Part shown: piece by piece, positions 42,694-56,000 of the stretch | Layout: the number at the start of each line of letters is the position of its first letter | How positions within the stretch are numbered: the first letter of the stretch is position 1 | NCBI GenBank assembly: GCA_905250115.1 | Contig: CAJNOI010000103.1 | Span: 110,280 to 174,279 of the forward strand | Reading direction: 5' to 3' | From: Adineta steineri | Lineage: Eukaryota > Rotifera > Eurotatoria > Adinetida > Adinetidae | Length of the DNA: 64,000 nt | Notes under the pieces: generated by a model | The model's database searches: none | The model's input: only the letters and a program-made list of their open reading frames with translations | What the model was told of the DNA's origin: nothing | Program-made: the position numbers and the translations under genes

Positions 42694-43880
42694 ATCGTAA
42701 AAACACCGTTTTCTTCGTCACATATGGGCGAGAATGCTGACGATTTTAAGGTTTTCATAAAATTATCTAGATGATTCATTATCTATTAACAGCTGTAAAG
42801 CAGTTGTTAGAAAAAAATGACGCCTAACTTTTGCTTTTGATTTTCGTTTTAATTATCTCAAAATGTGAAAAAAAGTCAAAATCGCGTTTTTGCGACGCTT
42901 TCTGTAAACGACCTAAATGTTCTGTTGAAAACTAGAAAACGAATCGTAGCAGTTCGATCTCCATAAATTGATCTCAAGTTTAAACGAGTATTTTGTGATG
43001 TTCCATTGCTAAGATAATCGTGTTGCGAAATGATCACTCTGAATGCATACGTCGAGAAAGTAAGGAGAAAAGCAAGAAAACTTGCGAAGGACTATATAAA
43101 TGCTTCTCATCGCATTAACTAGATATGAATCAGAGAGACAATGAAAGGATTGATGAATATTTTTTTTATGAATATTTTAGCAAGACTTGCTAAAAATCTA
43201 ATAAGAATGAATTATATTTCTGACAGAGGCATAATAATTTGTCGTTTTATTTTGCGATAATATCCGTGTTTCATCTATTTCATTAACATAACAGCACTTC
43301 GACGAATAGCAAGATATTTTATTGGACGATAACTGTACCAAGCAACTACTAGATTAATCTTGAAAATGAACTAGCTTTGTATGTTCTCTAGTTTTGATTT
43401 TGTAATATATTATTTTTTGTTGTTGTTTCGAATATTTGCGTACAGTCTGTCACTATATAAAACATTATTTTTATAGGCAAATAAAAGTAGGAAAAATGTT
43501 TATTTTTTAAAAAAAAACATATCTAAATAATAGAGATGTACACCTCGTACGATTAAAATGTCTAGTATTACATTTACGCTATCAATATATAGCTTGAAAA
43601 TAATCTATAATGAAAATTAAGATTAAACATTTAACATTTTCTCTTTATGAATAATTTTTTTTATCAAATACTATCAAAACTTTTTTCAAATTAACATAAT
43701 GAAAACAGAACTTTCATGCGCACTTCAGCCAAGCTTTTTGTATACTTGATCAATGATTCATCCACAAAATTATTCCTATGGGAATATTTTTTCGTCTTTC
43801 TTTTTTTTCAGGTGCGCATCTGGCACAATATGTTTACAATCACTATGTATTTCTCCCTTCCTTTATTTTTTTACCTATGT

Positions 43881-43970
43881 ACACAACAGACTTTGCATCA
43901 AGAGTTATGCATTTTTTCCCTATACACACAACAGACTTTACATCGAGAGTTATGGATTTTTTCCCTACAG
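43881..43970. repeat. Two-copy 45-bp tandem repeat upstream of EEF1A
   Basis: A unit starting ACACAACAGACTTT and containing GAGTTATG...TTTTTTCCCTA occurs at 43881 and again at 43926, with a few differences. It lies 160-250 bp upstream of the EEF1A start codon and 60-150 bp upstream of the TATA-like box, so it may be a duplicated promoter element. Confidence 0.75.
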
Positions 43971-44026
43971 ATGAAACATGTCATCATCGTTGGAATATTT
44001 TGTACATCTTGCGCAAGACAGTCATG

Positions 44027-44033
44027 TATATAA
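44027..44033 (+). promoter_or_regulatory. TATA-like box of EEF1A
   Basis: TATATAA followed by GCCGCC sits about 100 bp before the EEF1A ATG. It is the clearest TATA-type element in the window, in keeping with a very highly expressed gene. Inferred from sequence and position only. Confidence 0.6.
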
Positions 44034-44130
44034 GCCGCCGTTTTGAAAATTCGATTACTTTCATTCACATACGCTTTCTACTAATTCAAATTCTTTTTTA
44101 CTATTCAAAATCACTGATTCATTTTTAATA

Positions 44131-45749
<1,619 letters not shown>

Positions 45750-46271
45750 CACATGCAGCATCTTCGCAAACACACATCACGAACAGATCAACTATATTTC
45801 TATTTATCACGACTAAGAGCAGTTAATTCTCTCATTGTTGTTCAACTCTTCTTAACTATTTTGTGGGAGAGACAACGGCAACCGAAAGATTTCTACTCTT
45901 GGAAGTATAATTTTCTATATCCTTCTAGTGTTTCCCTTCTTTTTTTCTATTGATCAAAATTCCTTTCTCTTTCTATAATAAGTCATTTAATTCTTCGAAA
46001 TATTCATATAAAAATTAATGCTTGTTGTATTTTTTCGTGATATGAAGATCAGATGTGTTTGTGAAATCTTTTTTGTATTTTTAACAATAAAATTGAAAGA
46101 ACAAAAATAAAGAATTATTTAATACAATAATATATCCATAAAAACCTTATGTATTCTTTGTTCTTTTTTATTAGAATTGAATATGAACATATTTCTTACG
46201 AGTATGTCTACAATAATAAGTCTACTGAGAAATTGTAAACGATCAGTAATCGCAAGTATAGCATTGTCGTG
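45750..46271. other. 3' flank of EEF1A and of the converging RING gene
   Basis: These are convergent 3' regions. AATAAA-type sequences occur near 46087 and 46108, suitable for EEF1A polyadenylation. No gene is seen. Confidence 0.5.
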
Positions 46272-47564
46272 TTAAACAGGCATTATTAATCGATTTGTTG
46301 CTGGTGGTGATGGTACAGCTGCAGTTGCATGAATACGATAGAATATATATGCCAAAACACAAGTAAAAATAGTAACAAGAGTGGTAGCTATATATATTGG
46401 AATGAGCCAATAGTAAAATCTAAGTAATAATAATATTATTTTCATTAACAATAATTGAAGACAACACATGATAATACATATTATTGGTTTATTGAATAAT
46501 ATATTCATTTCTAGGAGTTCGATTGATAAATTCCTCGAACAACCAAATAAAAACGTACAAAGCCCAACATAGAAAATGATGTTCGTATCGGATATGATTT
46601 GTAGTAAAACATAAGTTGTATAACTTAAAAGATAAACAAGTATAATCAGGAGTGGAGACCCATGATGAATATGTATAAAAGTCCAATTTGATAAAATAAC
46701 AAAACAACCAAGAGAAAGAATACCGGCTGCTAGAAAATTACCTAATGTAATTATCAATATAAAGAAAGGTATTTTAGACCAATTAATTAGAAGAAATTTT
46801 AATGTGATTAATAGACGATAGACAAAACTACGATTTTGTTCTTCCGCTTGTCTAACTGCATTGAGACCTTTTAAACTTGTTGGTAATTGTGAAAATTGTC
46901 TTTGTTCTTTGAATAATTGAACCATGGTAAACATAGATTGAAAAAATGCCATTCCAGGATTTATTGGTATTTGTTGTCCATCTGCGGTCAGTTGTAAAGT
47001 TTGATGAGCATTTGTTCTTTCAATTAAATTATTAATTTTCATTTCACAACATTGATAAAAATGATTTTGAAAGAAATGTTTGGGAAAATAATTCTGACAA
47101 ATGGTACATTTAATCGGTTGTGGAATACACAATCCTTGTATCTGTGTATGTTCATTCAATTTTGAAACAAGTACTAATTGATCACATTCAGAGCATCGTT
47201 GAGTTAAATATTGACATTCACTCTTTTCATGTTGTTCTAATTTATCATAGGAAAGAGTTGCAGTACAACCAAATGAAGCATTTTTACAATAAATATTTAA
47301 TTTAGCTAATAATGAATGAACGTAAGGAGGACATCGACGTTCTTCAAATGGTTGACATCGAAATGGACATTTATTTGCATTGGTAGAATTTTCAAGCCAC
47401 ATATGAAGACATTTTTCACAAAATAAATGTTGACATGAAGCACATGAACGTGGCTTCCAAAGAAGATCCTGACAAATAGGACAGAAATATTCCTCAGGAA
47501 CTGATTCACCATTAACGATACGATCACGATTAATATTACCTTCGTCCATTGCTGAATTATACAT
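46272..47564 (-). CDS. Membrane RING-type E3 ubiquitin ligase with TRAF-like zinc fingers
   Basis: This single-exon gene encodes 430 residues. An N-terminal C3HC4 RING (YFCPICQDLLWKP ... CQHLFCEKCLHMW ... C-P-F-R-C) is followed by TRAF-type zinc finger sequence (residues about 85-175, C-x5-C ... H-x3-C pattern, for example LEQHEKSECQYL). From about residue 255 there are five or six hydrophobic helices. The combination suggests an E3 ligase held in an internal membrane with its RING in the cytosol. I do not recognise a specific ortholog. A later ATG at 47549 is also possible. Confidence 0.8.
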   Translation of the reverse strand: MYNSAMDEGNINRDRIVNGESVPEEYFCPICQDLLWKPRSCASCQHLFCEKCLHMWLENSTNANKCPFRCQPFEERRCPPYVHSLLAKLNIYCKNASFGCTATLSYDKLEQHEKSECQYLTQRCSECDQLVLVSKLNEHTQIQGLCIPQPIKCTICQNYFPKHFFQNHFYQCCEMKINNLIERTNAHQTLQLTADGQQIPINPGMAFFQSMFTMVQLFKEQRQFSQLPTSLKGLNAVRQAEEQNRSFVYRLLITLKFLLINWSKIPFFILIITLGNFLAAGILSLGCFVILSNWTFIHIHHGSPLLIILVYLLSYTTYVLLQIISDTNIIFYVGLCTFLFGCSRNLSIELLEMNILFNKPIICIIMCCLQLLLMKIILLLLRFYYWLIPIYIATTLVTIFTCVLAYIFYRIHATAAVPSPPATNRLIMPV

Positions 47565-50098
47565 GTCTATTACTCACTTGATATTTAAACGAATTGTAAG
47601 GAAGAAATATTATATTCTTTTTTACTTCGTAGGAAGAAAAATAATGTGTGCTCTATAGCTATCTTACTTTTTCAAGTGTCATGAATCATGAAAACGTGAA
47701 TCAACCATTATAACTTGGAAAAAACCGATGTACTGTCAGGATATAGAGTAGGTGGTAGGATACATAACTTATCTGCAACTTCACCCACCTACATCCTCAA
47801 GACAACACCAGTATCAAAGAATCAATAAATCTAATAATTAGATTCTTGTAAAATCGAACAATGATGATAAAATCTGTTTTTGTCTTCTTTGAAAAAGTCG
47901 TTAAGAACAATTATTTTAATAAAGCGATATCATCCATAAGAAAATTGATTTTTTGATATTTTATCAATTATCGAAAAGATGCAAAAATGCATATTTAACA
48001 TATCTTTTATTATCGAGTTGATAAATATGAAGCAAAATAAGAATTTGTAGAACAAATAAATAACTTTAAAAGATTTCTCATTTTACTCAACATTTTTTGT
48101 TATTTAATACAATTTTTCAAGTTTGAGTGACATCTTTAATAATAAGTACAAAAAAAATAAAGTATTTTTACGTCACATTCAACAAGAAAAACATCGGAAG
48201 TGAATTAAGGTTTGATGATAGAACATGAAAAAATGTTTTTTGTTAAACTACTTTACCTTTTTCTTGTACTCACTAAAATAGGATATTAATTATCTACTAT
48301 TTTTCTTAAAAACTAATATATACCAAGTGTTATGTATACTTCATAAAGTGTAGCTGATGACAAATTGGTTTTGATTAACTTGTATAAAAACCAGCAATGT
48401 TAGTATGCATGCCATGAATTTTCATATTTTTCACCAAGTGTAATATTGAGAAAATCTTAGACATACAGTATTTAACCCTAAGGTATACCATTGATCCGAG
48501 TTCTTGACAAGTTCTATTTATTTCAAAAAAAAATAAATACTTATGATACAGACAAGGTGTCAGTATACGTGTTTTTTTCATGATTGTTAGCTACTGCAAT
48601 ATTTTGATTTGCAAAAATTGGAATAAGTTTGTATTTGCATAAAAAATAATGATATAATACTCTGAAGAAATTTCTTGACAATTAAATTAGTCTTTTAGAA
48701 GTTATTGTGTGAACGGAAGGCCGCACACACTGATCGATTCTATAATGTACTCATTTTTTAGGTACACAAAAATTATATTCACAAATTCTGTTAATAATTA
48801 TAAAGCATGTTCAAAATTTTTTTATCGTGTTATATGCCTTATCATTAGATTTTCGATTCTAAATTGTTTTTGTATATAAGGTTTAGTTGAATATTAAATC
48901 ATTGACGTATTGTTGTCAACATAAAATATGAATTATATATAATGCTTTTTGAAAATTAATATTTTTCTATATTTTAGATAATAGTAAAATGCAAAGATAA
49001 ACACTTCAATAATATTTTTATATGTTTAAAGGCAAAGACAAAAAAAAGAAAGAAAAAAGTACGTCAATGCTTTTTAATAAACAAATCTTTTTCGGCGATT
49101 ATTTTAAAAGAATATTAACTTATTTTTAGGTCATGTCAAGCAAAAGTACGTCACATAGTACATCTATCATAATAAATAGAAAGAGGATTTTATTGAAAAG
49201 AATTATATAATTCTTGTAATTATTTCCATATATTGTTTATACAAGTTCTTGTTCGACGACGATTTATTTCTATTTATGTTATCACGTATGCATAGAACAA
49301 GCAGAAATAAACAAAACACAAAATGATATACATTTCATTTCTCTATAATGACAAAATATCGAATCCATTGAACTAAACTACGAGTCATATTTGTAAACAA
49401 TTTAACATGTTTATCTTTGGACATTTCCAAATATTTCTATGGAAAAGAGAAAAAAATTGAAATTTCATTTGTTATACATGCCTATGATATTTTCGTTGAA
49501 TATTACACCATACAATAAACGTCTTATTAATAATAATAATGTTCAGTTTAACTTATAAAATCTAATTAAATATATAAATCTCATTGAATAAAAATTCAAT
49601 TGCGGCCGTATCCACTAAAAATTGTATTTAAAAATTAGAAGAAAAAGAATAGGTTTGTTTGTCTGCGCACGTACATACAATCATACATAAACACACACGC
49701 ACACATCTGTCTTTTTTACACATGTCGGACTGCCAGCATCACCTTTTTCAAACATAGTTACAATACACACAAAATGTGTCAAAAAGAAAAAAACTGAAGA
49801 GAAAAAAAAAATACGGACGATAGCTAAAAAAGAAAGAGTGTGAAACAAAAGAAAAAAAAGATGAGCAAAAAAAGAAGAAGAAAAAAAAGGAATTTGAAAC
49901 GAAATAGAAGAGAAAAAAAAACAACAAAACGAACAAATCTTTCTTTAATCTCAACCATTCCCCCCATACATAGTATGTATACGATGATACTACAACTAAC
50001 AACTTACGAATGCATAAAAAACAAGAAAACAACAGACATAAAGACGAAAAAAAGAAAAGAAAAGAAAAGAATGATGTCGTTTTTTGGTTAATCGAGGA
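47565..50098. other. Intergenic region between the RING gene and the p160 gene
   Basis: This is a 2.5-kb AT-rich stretch that includes the RING promoter side, a foldback repeat copy at 47747-47802 and, toward 49600-50098, probable 3' UTR of the p160 gene with purine-rich runs (49790-49930 and 50040-50075). ORFs in those purine runs are low complexity. No gene is recognised. Confidence 0.45.
47747..47802. repeat. Telomere-like foldback repeat copy
   Basis: It reads AGTAGGTGGTAGGATACATA, then AACTTATCTGC, then ACCCACCTACATCCTCAAG; on the other strand the middle is GCAGATAAGTTATGTATCC, matching the family core GCTAGATAAGTACAGTATCC. Confidence 0.65.
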
Positions 50099-53000
50099 TT
50101 ACATTGTTGTTTTACTTTGTTGTTGATGTTGTGGTTGTGATCGTAGATTTGTTTGTAATGGTGGAGTTGACATTTGAGCTGATAATTGACTTCGAAAATA
50201 AGCCCCTTTTTGATCTAGACAAACAAGGATAAATTAAATATATATATATGAAAATATTTGTAAACTTACTGGAATCAAGATTTGGTGATGTCATCACTTG
50301 AAAGGAAAAAAATAAATAGACGGTTAATTTACTGAATAATCTTTTTTTTTGTATTTATTGAACATACTTTTTTGTGCAGATACATCTTTTCCACCGGCTG
50401 GTTTCTGTCGTCCATGAATTGTATTTTGTAATTGTCTACGTACAAATTCACTTGTACAACGATTTGGTTGAAAACTATCAAAATATAATTATAGATATTT
50501 TCAATTTCAATTCATTCGCTATTTTCTTTTCATACCTCAAACAATTCATCATTTGACTATTTAATTCGTCGGATTGACGACATTCGGCAGGAGTTAAATT
50601 GGGTACTGATGGATTCATAAGATTGTTTGAATCTAGATAAGATTTATTGATAAAATATTTATATATTTATCAATAGAGAATTGTAACATACTATGTGAAT
50701 TTTGCTGTAGAGTTGTTGATAGTGCCACATTCATATTAGAATATGACTAAAAAAAAAAATAAAATAAATATATGGAATTATTCTATCATCAAAAAAAAAT
50801 TTTCTCTCTCTCTCTCTTGTTCCCTCTTTTCTCTACTAATTTGTGCTTATATTCGGGTAGTGTCAAGGTCTTCTGGACCGATGTGAGGCAAAAGGAGAAG
50901 AAGAAGAAATGTTGCCTTGAACTTAGAAGCACAAATGCGAATAAGAGAACGGCAACTCGAGAACATCCGCTAGTGAATAAGAATTAGGTTTGTGTTCAAT
51001 TCATATTCTATGTCAGTCACTATATGTATATATATATATTACTCAATTTTGGTCATGTACACAATCATTAGACTAAAGAACAAGGAAGGAATGAATTATT
51101 CTTCGGGTTCAATCTGTTGAATTCCGTTTGACAAATTGATCAGTGCCTTAAACAAACTCAAGGACATTAACTAACCTATATCTCTATATTCTCTTTATTT
51201 GATATCTATCATCATGTCAATAGTAGCAAGCAAATATTATGTGAGCAATTGATTAACCTGAATTCTTGCTCTCTTTTTCTCTCGTTCATCTACCACCTTG
51301 ACCTCTTCTTCTTCATTCACTCATTCATTCATTTATTCATTCATTCATTCTCTCGTTCTTTCTTTAGGGTGTGTGCCCATGTATATATATATATATATAT
51401 GCACGATGACGAATTAATATTGAACATACGATACAACATTCACAGTTATGTAATCATTACTTCCGTTACAAAGAAGGAATCATATGACATTTCTTCCAGC
51501 TATTTTATTCAATAATAAAAATTTATATAAGATTTCAACTTAAAAAGACATATGAAAAAATTGGAGAATATTTAGGGTGATCCAGTTTATACGAAATACG
51601 ACCTTGAGAATATCAAGCTGAAGAGAACACTTCTCTTTCGAAGACCTTGAATAGAGACATTAGAGAGAGAGAGAAAGAAGAAAAAAAAGAAATGAGAATC
51701 TCTTTTTCTTTCCTCTCTTCTTACTCCTGGTCGCTTTTACACATACGCATATTACATTCAATTAGATCACTGTCGATCGATACATCACCAAAAGAGTTAG
51801 CGTTTTGGTAATAATTATGATGAAATAACCTTGTAATCAATGGCAGTGTCCTTGGTCGCGCATTTTCTCTTTGCCTTGAGTTTTATACGAATATAAGCAA
51901 GGTCATGATTTTAAAAACTGATACGACATATATATATATATATATACATATGTGTATATATTCTTCCTTCGTCATCTATTATAAGTATGTATTTAGAATG
52001 TTTTTTTTTTATTGAATGTACTTTATAATACTGAATATAGAACGAGTGAACTTTCATCATATAATAGAATGTCCCTAGAATCTATTCTCAGCTATCTATA
52101 TTCTATGCGTAGAGAAAAGGAAAAAAAAATAAACTCGTTCACTCTTACATTAATCATCTATAAATATATTTTCTTTATATAAACGACGCAAAATCTATGA
52201 CGTGATTCGTTATTATTTATCGATATGTCAGATAATAGAGAAAAAAAAAACTCCCCATAGATCCTAGATAGAACGAAGTCATTTCTTATTTTACAAGGAC
52301 ATATGAATCAATGAATATACTATTTGTTTATTACTATCAAAGTAGATATGAATAACATTATTATTGGTATATATATATCTATATGTTTTTATTTTTCTTG
52401 TCTTTCTCTCTCTCTCTCTCGTTTATATATTAAGTGCGTTTTACGATTTTCGATTAATTCAAATAATTTTCTAGATGACGAAATAAATCTATTGTTTTTC
52501 TTCGATGCTATATCTGCGAACATTAAACTGGTTTACTAAGTGCATTATTTCAATGTATTTATCTCTTTCCATTATTGCACTCAGCAACAGGTAAACATAT
52601 TACGAATGAAAAAAAATGTCCTTTAAAAATACGTTTGTTATTAATTTTGTGTTTTTTTTACCACAAAAAGTGATGACAATGTTTTTTTTATTAAGACTAT
52701 TGATGAAGAAATATATATATATATGTTATTTTTCTTTTAGATTCAATAACAATATTAATAATAATGAAGACATACAATGAGCGGTAAGCGATAACATCTA
52801 TTTATTTTTGTGTGTGATAGACTAATGAAAATAAGTTAGAGAAGACAAAAACATAGTTTCAAATGAAAACTGATTTCTATGACGAGATAAAAAGATTAAA
52901 TATGACGGTTTTATATACTGATTTTCTAGAGATTACTAATAGGTTAGAGTTAAGAGATAACGAATGATGTTTACTGATAAAAAAATTATTTTATTTCTTC

Positions 53001-56000
53001 GCAATTCAGATAATGACCTTGAGAATTTTGATATTTAGTTTTTTTTAATTTTCCATTAGTCTAAGAAACACTTTACGCACAACGTTATGATTTTTACGTA
53101 GAAACTATTATTATACAAAGTATAGTGACGATATTTATTTATTGTTATCAAAGGATTAAAAGCTATAAAATCAAGATAACATACAACTTGTTATCTGATT
53201 CATAATTTAGATTAGAGTTACAACTAGTAAAACATTTTTCTTAATCGATATAGTAGCAATAAGTCATTTTTCAGTCAAACATAGAAATTCTATTGTACTA
53301 CTATAGTAGTTTTGATTATTTATTCTGATATATCGTTTCTTTCCCTCTCTAGAGGTCTATTGATAATCTTTGAATTTTAAGAAACGACAGTCGACCAAAA
53401 TAGCTAGAATCTTGTGGCCTAGCCCCTTTTCTTGAATAGTGAAGGTCACAAGTCTCTCGCCATTTTATTTGACTGGGTTTTTTTACAACTCCGATAGTAA
53501 ATAATTGCTTTCATTAACTTTGCACACTAATTAATTGTATATAATCAATTTCTTTTTCACATTTTATTTGCTATACTACATTTTATATGTATCTAAAATC
53601 TAGATAACAAAATATTAGATATTTATAAAACTGACTAATTGCGTATTCCGATAATTTTTAGTTGATAGTAGTAATTTCTTGTTATAATAATCTTTGTTTT
53701 TAGTAAAGACAGTTTAACTGCCAACGATCGTAGCACTGATCTTAATTATAAGTCAAAGCCTATTAGCACGATTGATTCTTTTTGCGTTGAAAAATATTTA
53801 TGTTATTATAGTGTATCATGATATTCATAAGTATCTTAAGTTGATACAGGTTTTTTTTAGTAAGAAAGATTAAAATATTTGATAAATACTATATAGAGAT
53901 AAGATGAGAATTTTTTTCAAGGTCACAAATAATTCGGAATAACAAGTGACAATCGAAGGTTATCGAGTACATCTGTTCATTTCTCTTTGTTTACCATCAT
54001 TTAAGTTTCTTATATTAAAATATTACGTTTAAGTGCTGAATTCAACAGATTATAGCTAGATTTAAAAGCCAATTAAAATGATATTTTTATCAAGATTTTC
54101 TAATACTTGTTTTTATACGATTTTTTCTTTCATTGTAAAATAATTTAATATAGATAAAAACTAAAGTTGATACTCTTATTTCTAAGATTTTTTTGTCAAT
54201 CAGAAAAATTCTATTTTAGGACTTATACCTGATTCGTTGCCATCTGTGAAGAAGGAACTTGTGGTTGCTGCTGCTGCTGTGACTGCATTACGTTCATATG
54301 ACGATTTTGTGGTTTTTGCTGCTGCTGTTGTTGTTGCGGTAGTGGTGGTCCTGCAGGCGATGATGACATAAAAAGATCATGACTATATGGAAGATCAAGT
54401 GGATTATTATTCGACACGGATGGTGAAAATCGATGAAAATCTTGTTGCAATGATGTATTATTACCATTTGGCATCATTAAATCATTGTATGTATTCATCA
54501 TAGCTATAAATAGAAAATATATTTTATTTTATATTTTTTCTTTATGAAAGAACATACGTCGATGTTGCTGTGACTGCTGTTGCTGCTGCTGCGTTTGCTG
54601 TTGCTGATTTGGTGTCATCTATAAAAAACAAAATATACATGTATATTGACACAAAACAATAACGACAAAATTTACATGTGGCAATGTAACATTCATAGAC
54701 ATATGTAATTGTAATTGTTGATTATTTTGCTGTGATGTTCGTTGTTGATGTAGTAAAGCTTGACGTTTATTTATTTGTGGCGAAGGATTACCAGTTGATA
54801 TTCGTTGCTGTTGTTGCTGCGATGATGATGAAGTTTGTTGTGGTTGCATTGGATAGTAACTGGGAGCAATTTGATTCGGTGGTAGTGATGGTTGACCAAA
54901 ATTATTATACATTGTTTGTTGTTGAGCTTGAGATGGTTGACGATAAAATGTATTCGACATTTGATTTTGTGCTTGATGATGTTGAATATGTGAAGGTGGT
55001 TGTTGAGAATACATCATCATAGGATTTGTTTCCATATGCGTTGCTGCTGTTGTTGTATTTGCTGATGGTAGATAAGAAGTATTCATTGGTGATAGAGATA
55101 CATTAGGTGGAAATGTATTATTATCCATTATATCCATTGGAAGACAATCAGAAAATTGAGAATTCTAAAATTTTAAAAATAAAATAAAATAAAATATATT
55201 TAGAAAAGAAAAATAATTACATTTGATGATGATTGCTGCTGCTGTTGTTGAGGAGTTTGATATGTATAAGTCGTTTGTTGTTGTCGATACATTGGCATTG
55301 ATGGATCAGGAGGAACTGTTCGATTTGGTGGTATTGACATATTCATATTGTCAGCAAATAAAAAGTCACCGGTAATAGAGCCTAAAAAGTATAGATGAAA
55401 GATTTTTATAATAAAAAAAAAGAATAAATTACTGAAAGGACTATGATCAATAGATAAATCGAGCGAGGATGGACCTAAAAAATACAGAATAATAAATAAA
55501 TGAATGATTTATTTCATTTAAAATTTCTTGTCGTTTTATTTTTCTTATAATTGTATGTAAAGATAGATTTCTTTCTTTCTTTTGAATTATTTAAATAAAC
55601 ATTTGCTCAAATTATAATTGAATGAGATTTTTATTTTTAAATAATAGAAAAGTCTATTACTAAACATAGATTTATTGAACAAAATACAAATATGTTTACC
55701 GGGATTAAATGAAGTAACGAGTGTTTTATATATTTCACTAATAGCTTTTTCATCTTTTTCACTACGTTTAGGTGTTGTTGAGGAAAACGGTGAATCTATC
55801 ATATTATTTGAATTCTGGGATAGAATCGAATCAATTGTTGTTGGATCATTTAGACACTAAAAATAAATAAATATACATATATATGTATTTAATCGAATTT
55901 GTATTAAAAATTACCTCAAGAAAATCTCTATGATCTAATAAAGATAAGAAATCATCACTTGAATTATTTCCTGTATTTGTTGATGGTGTATTTGTTGAAT

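Larger units (their letters stand above)
41849..44026. other. Intergenic region upstream of EEF1A
   Basis: This 2.2-kb AT-rich region lies between the divergent LRR and EEF1A genes. It contains a lone ACCCTCAAG at 42092-42100, a foldback repeat copy at 42637-42693 and a tandem 45-bp repeat at 43881-43970. Overlapping ORFs at 43716-44128 come from the tandem repeat and promoter and are not supported. Confidence 0.5.

Noticed and set aside
43716..44128. Three overlapping ORFs upstream of EEF1A
   Set aside because: They arise from the tandem 45-bp repeat and promoter sequence and have no domain or splice support.
49748..50091. Opposed ORFs rich in Lys/Arg or Phe/Ser
   Set aside because: They are translations of a purine-rich low-complexity tract in the probable 3' UTR of the p160 gene.
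54732..55022. Plus-strand ORF of 96 codons inside the p160 gene
   Set aside because: It is the antisense shadow of the Gln-rich coding exon at 54676-55164.
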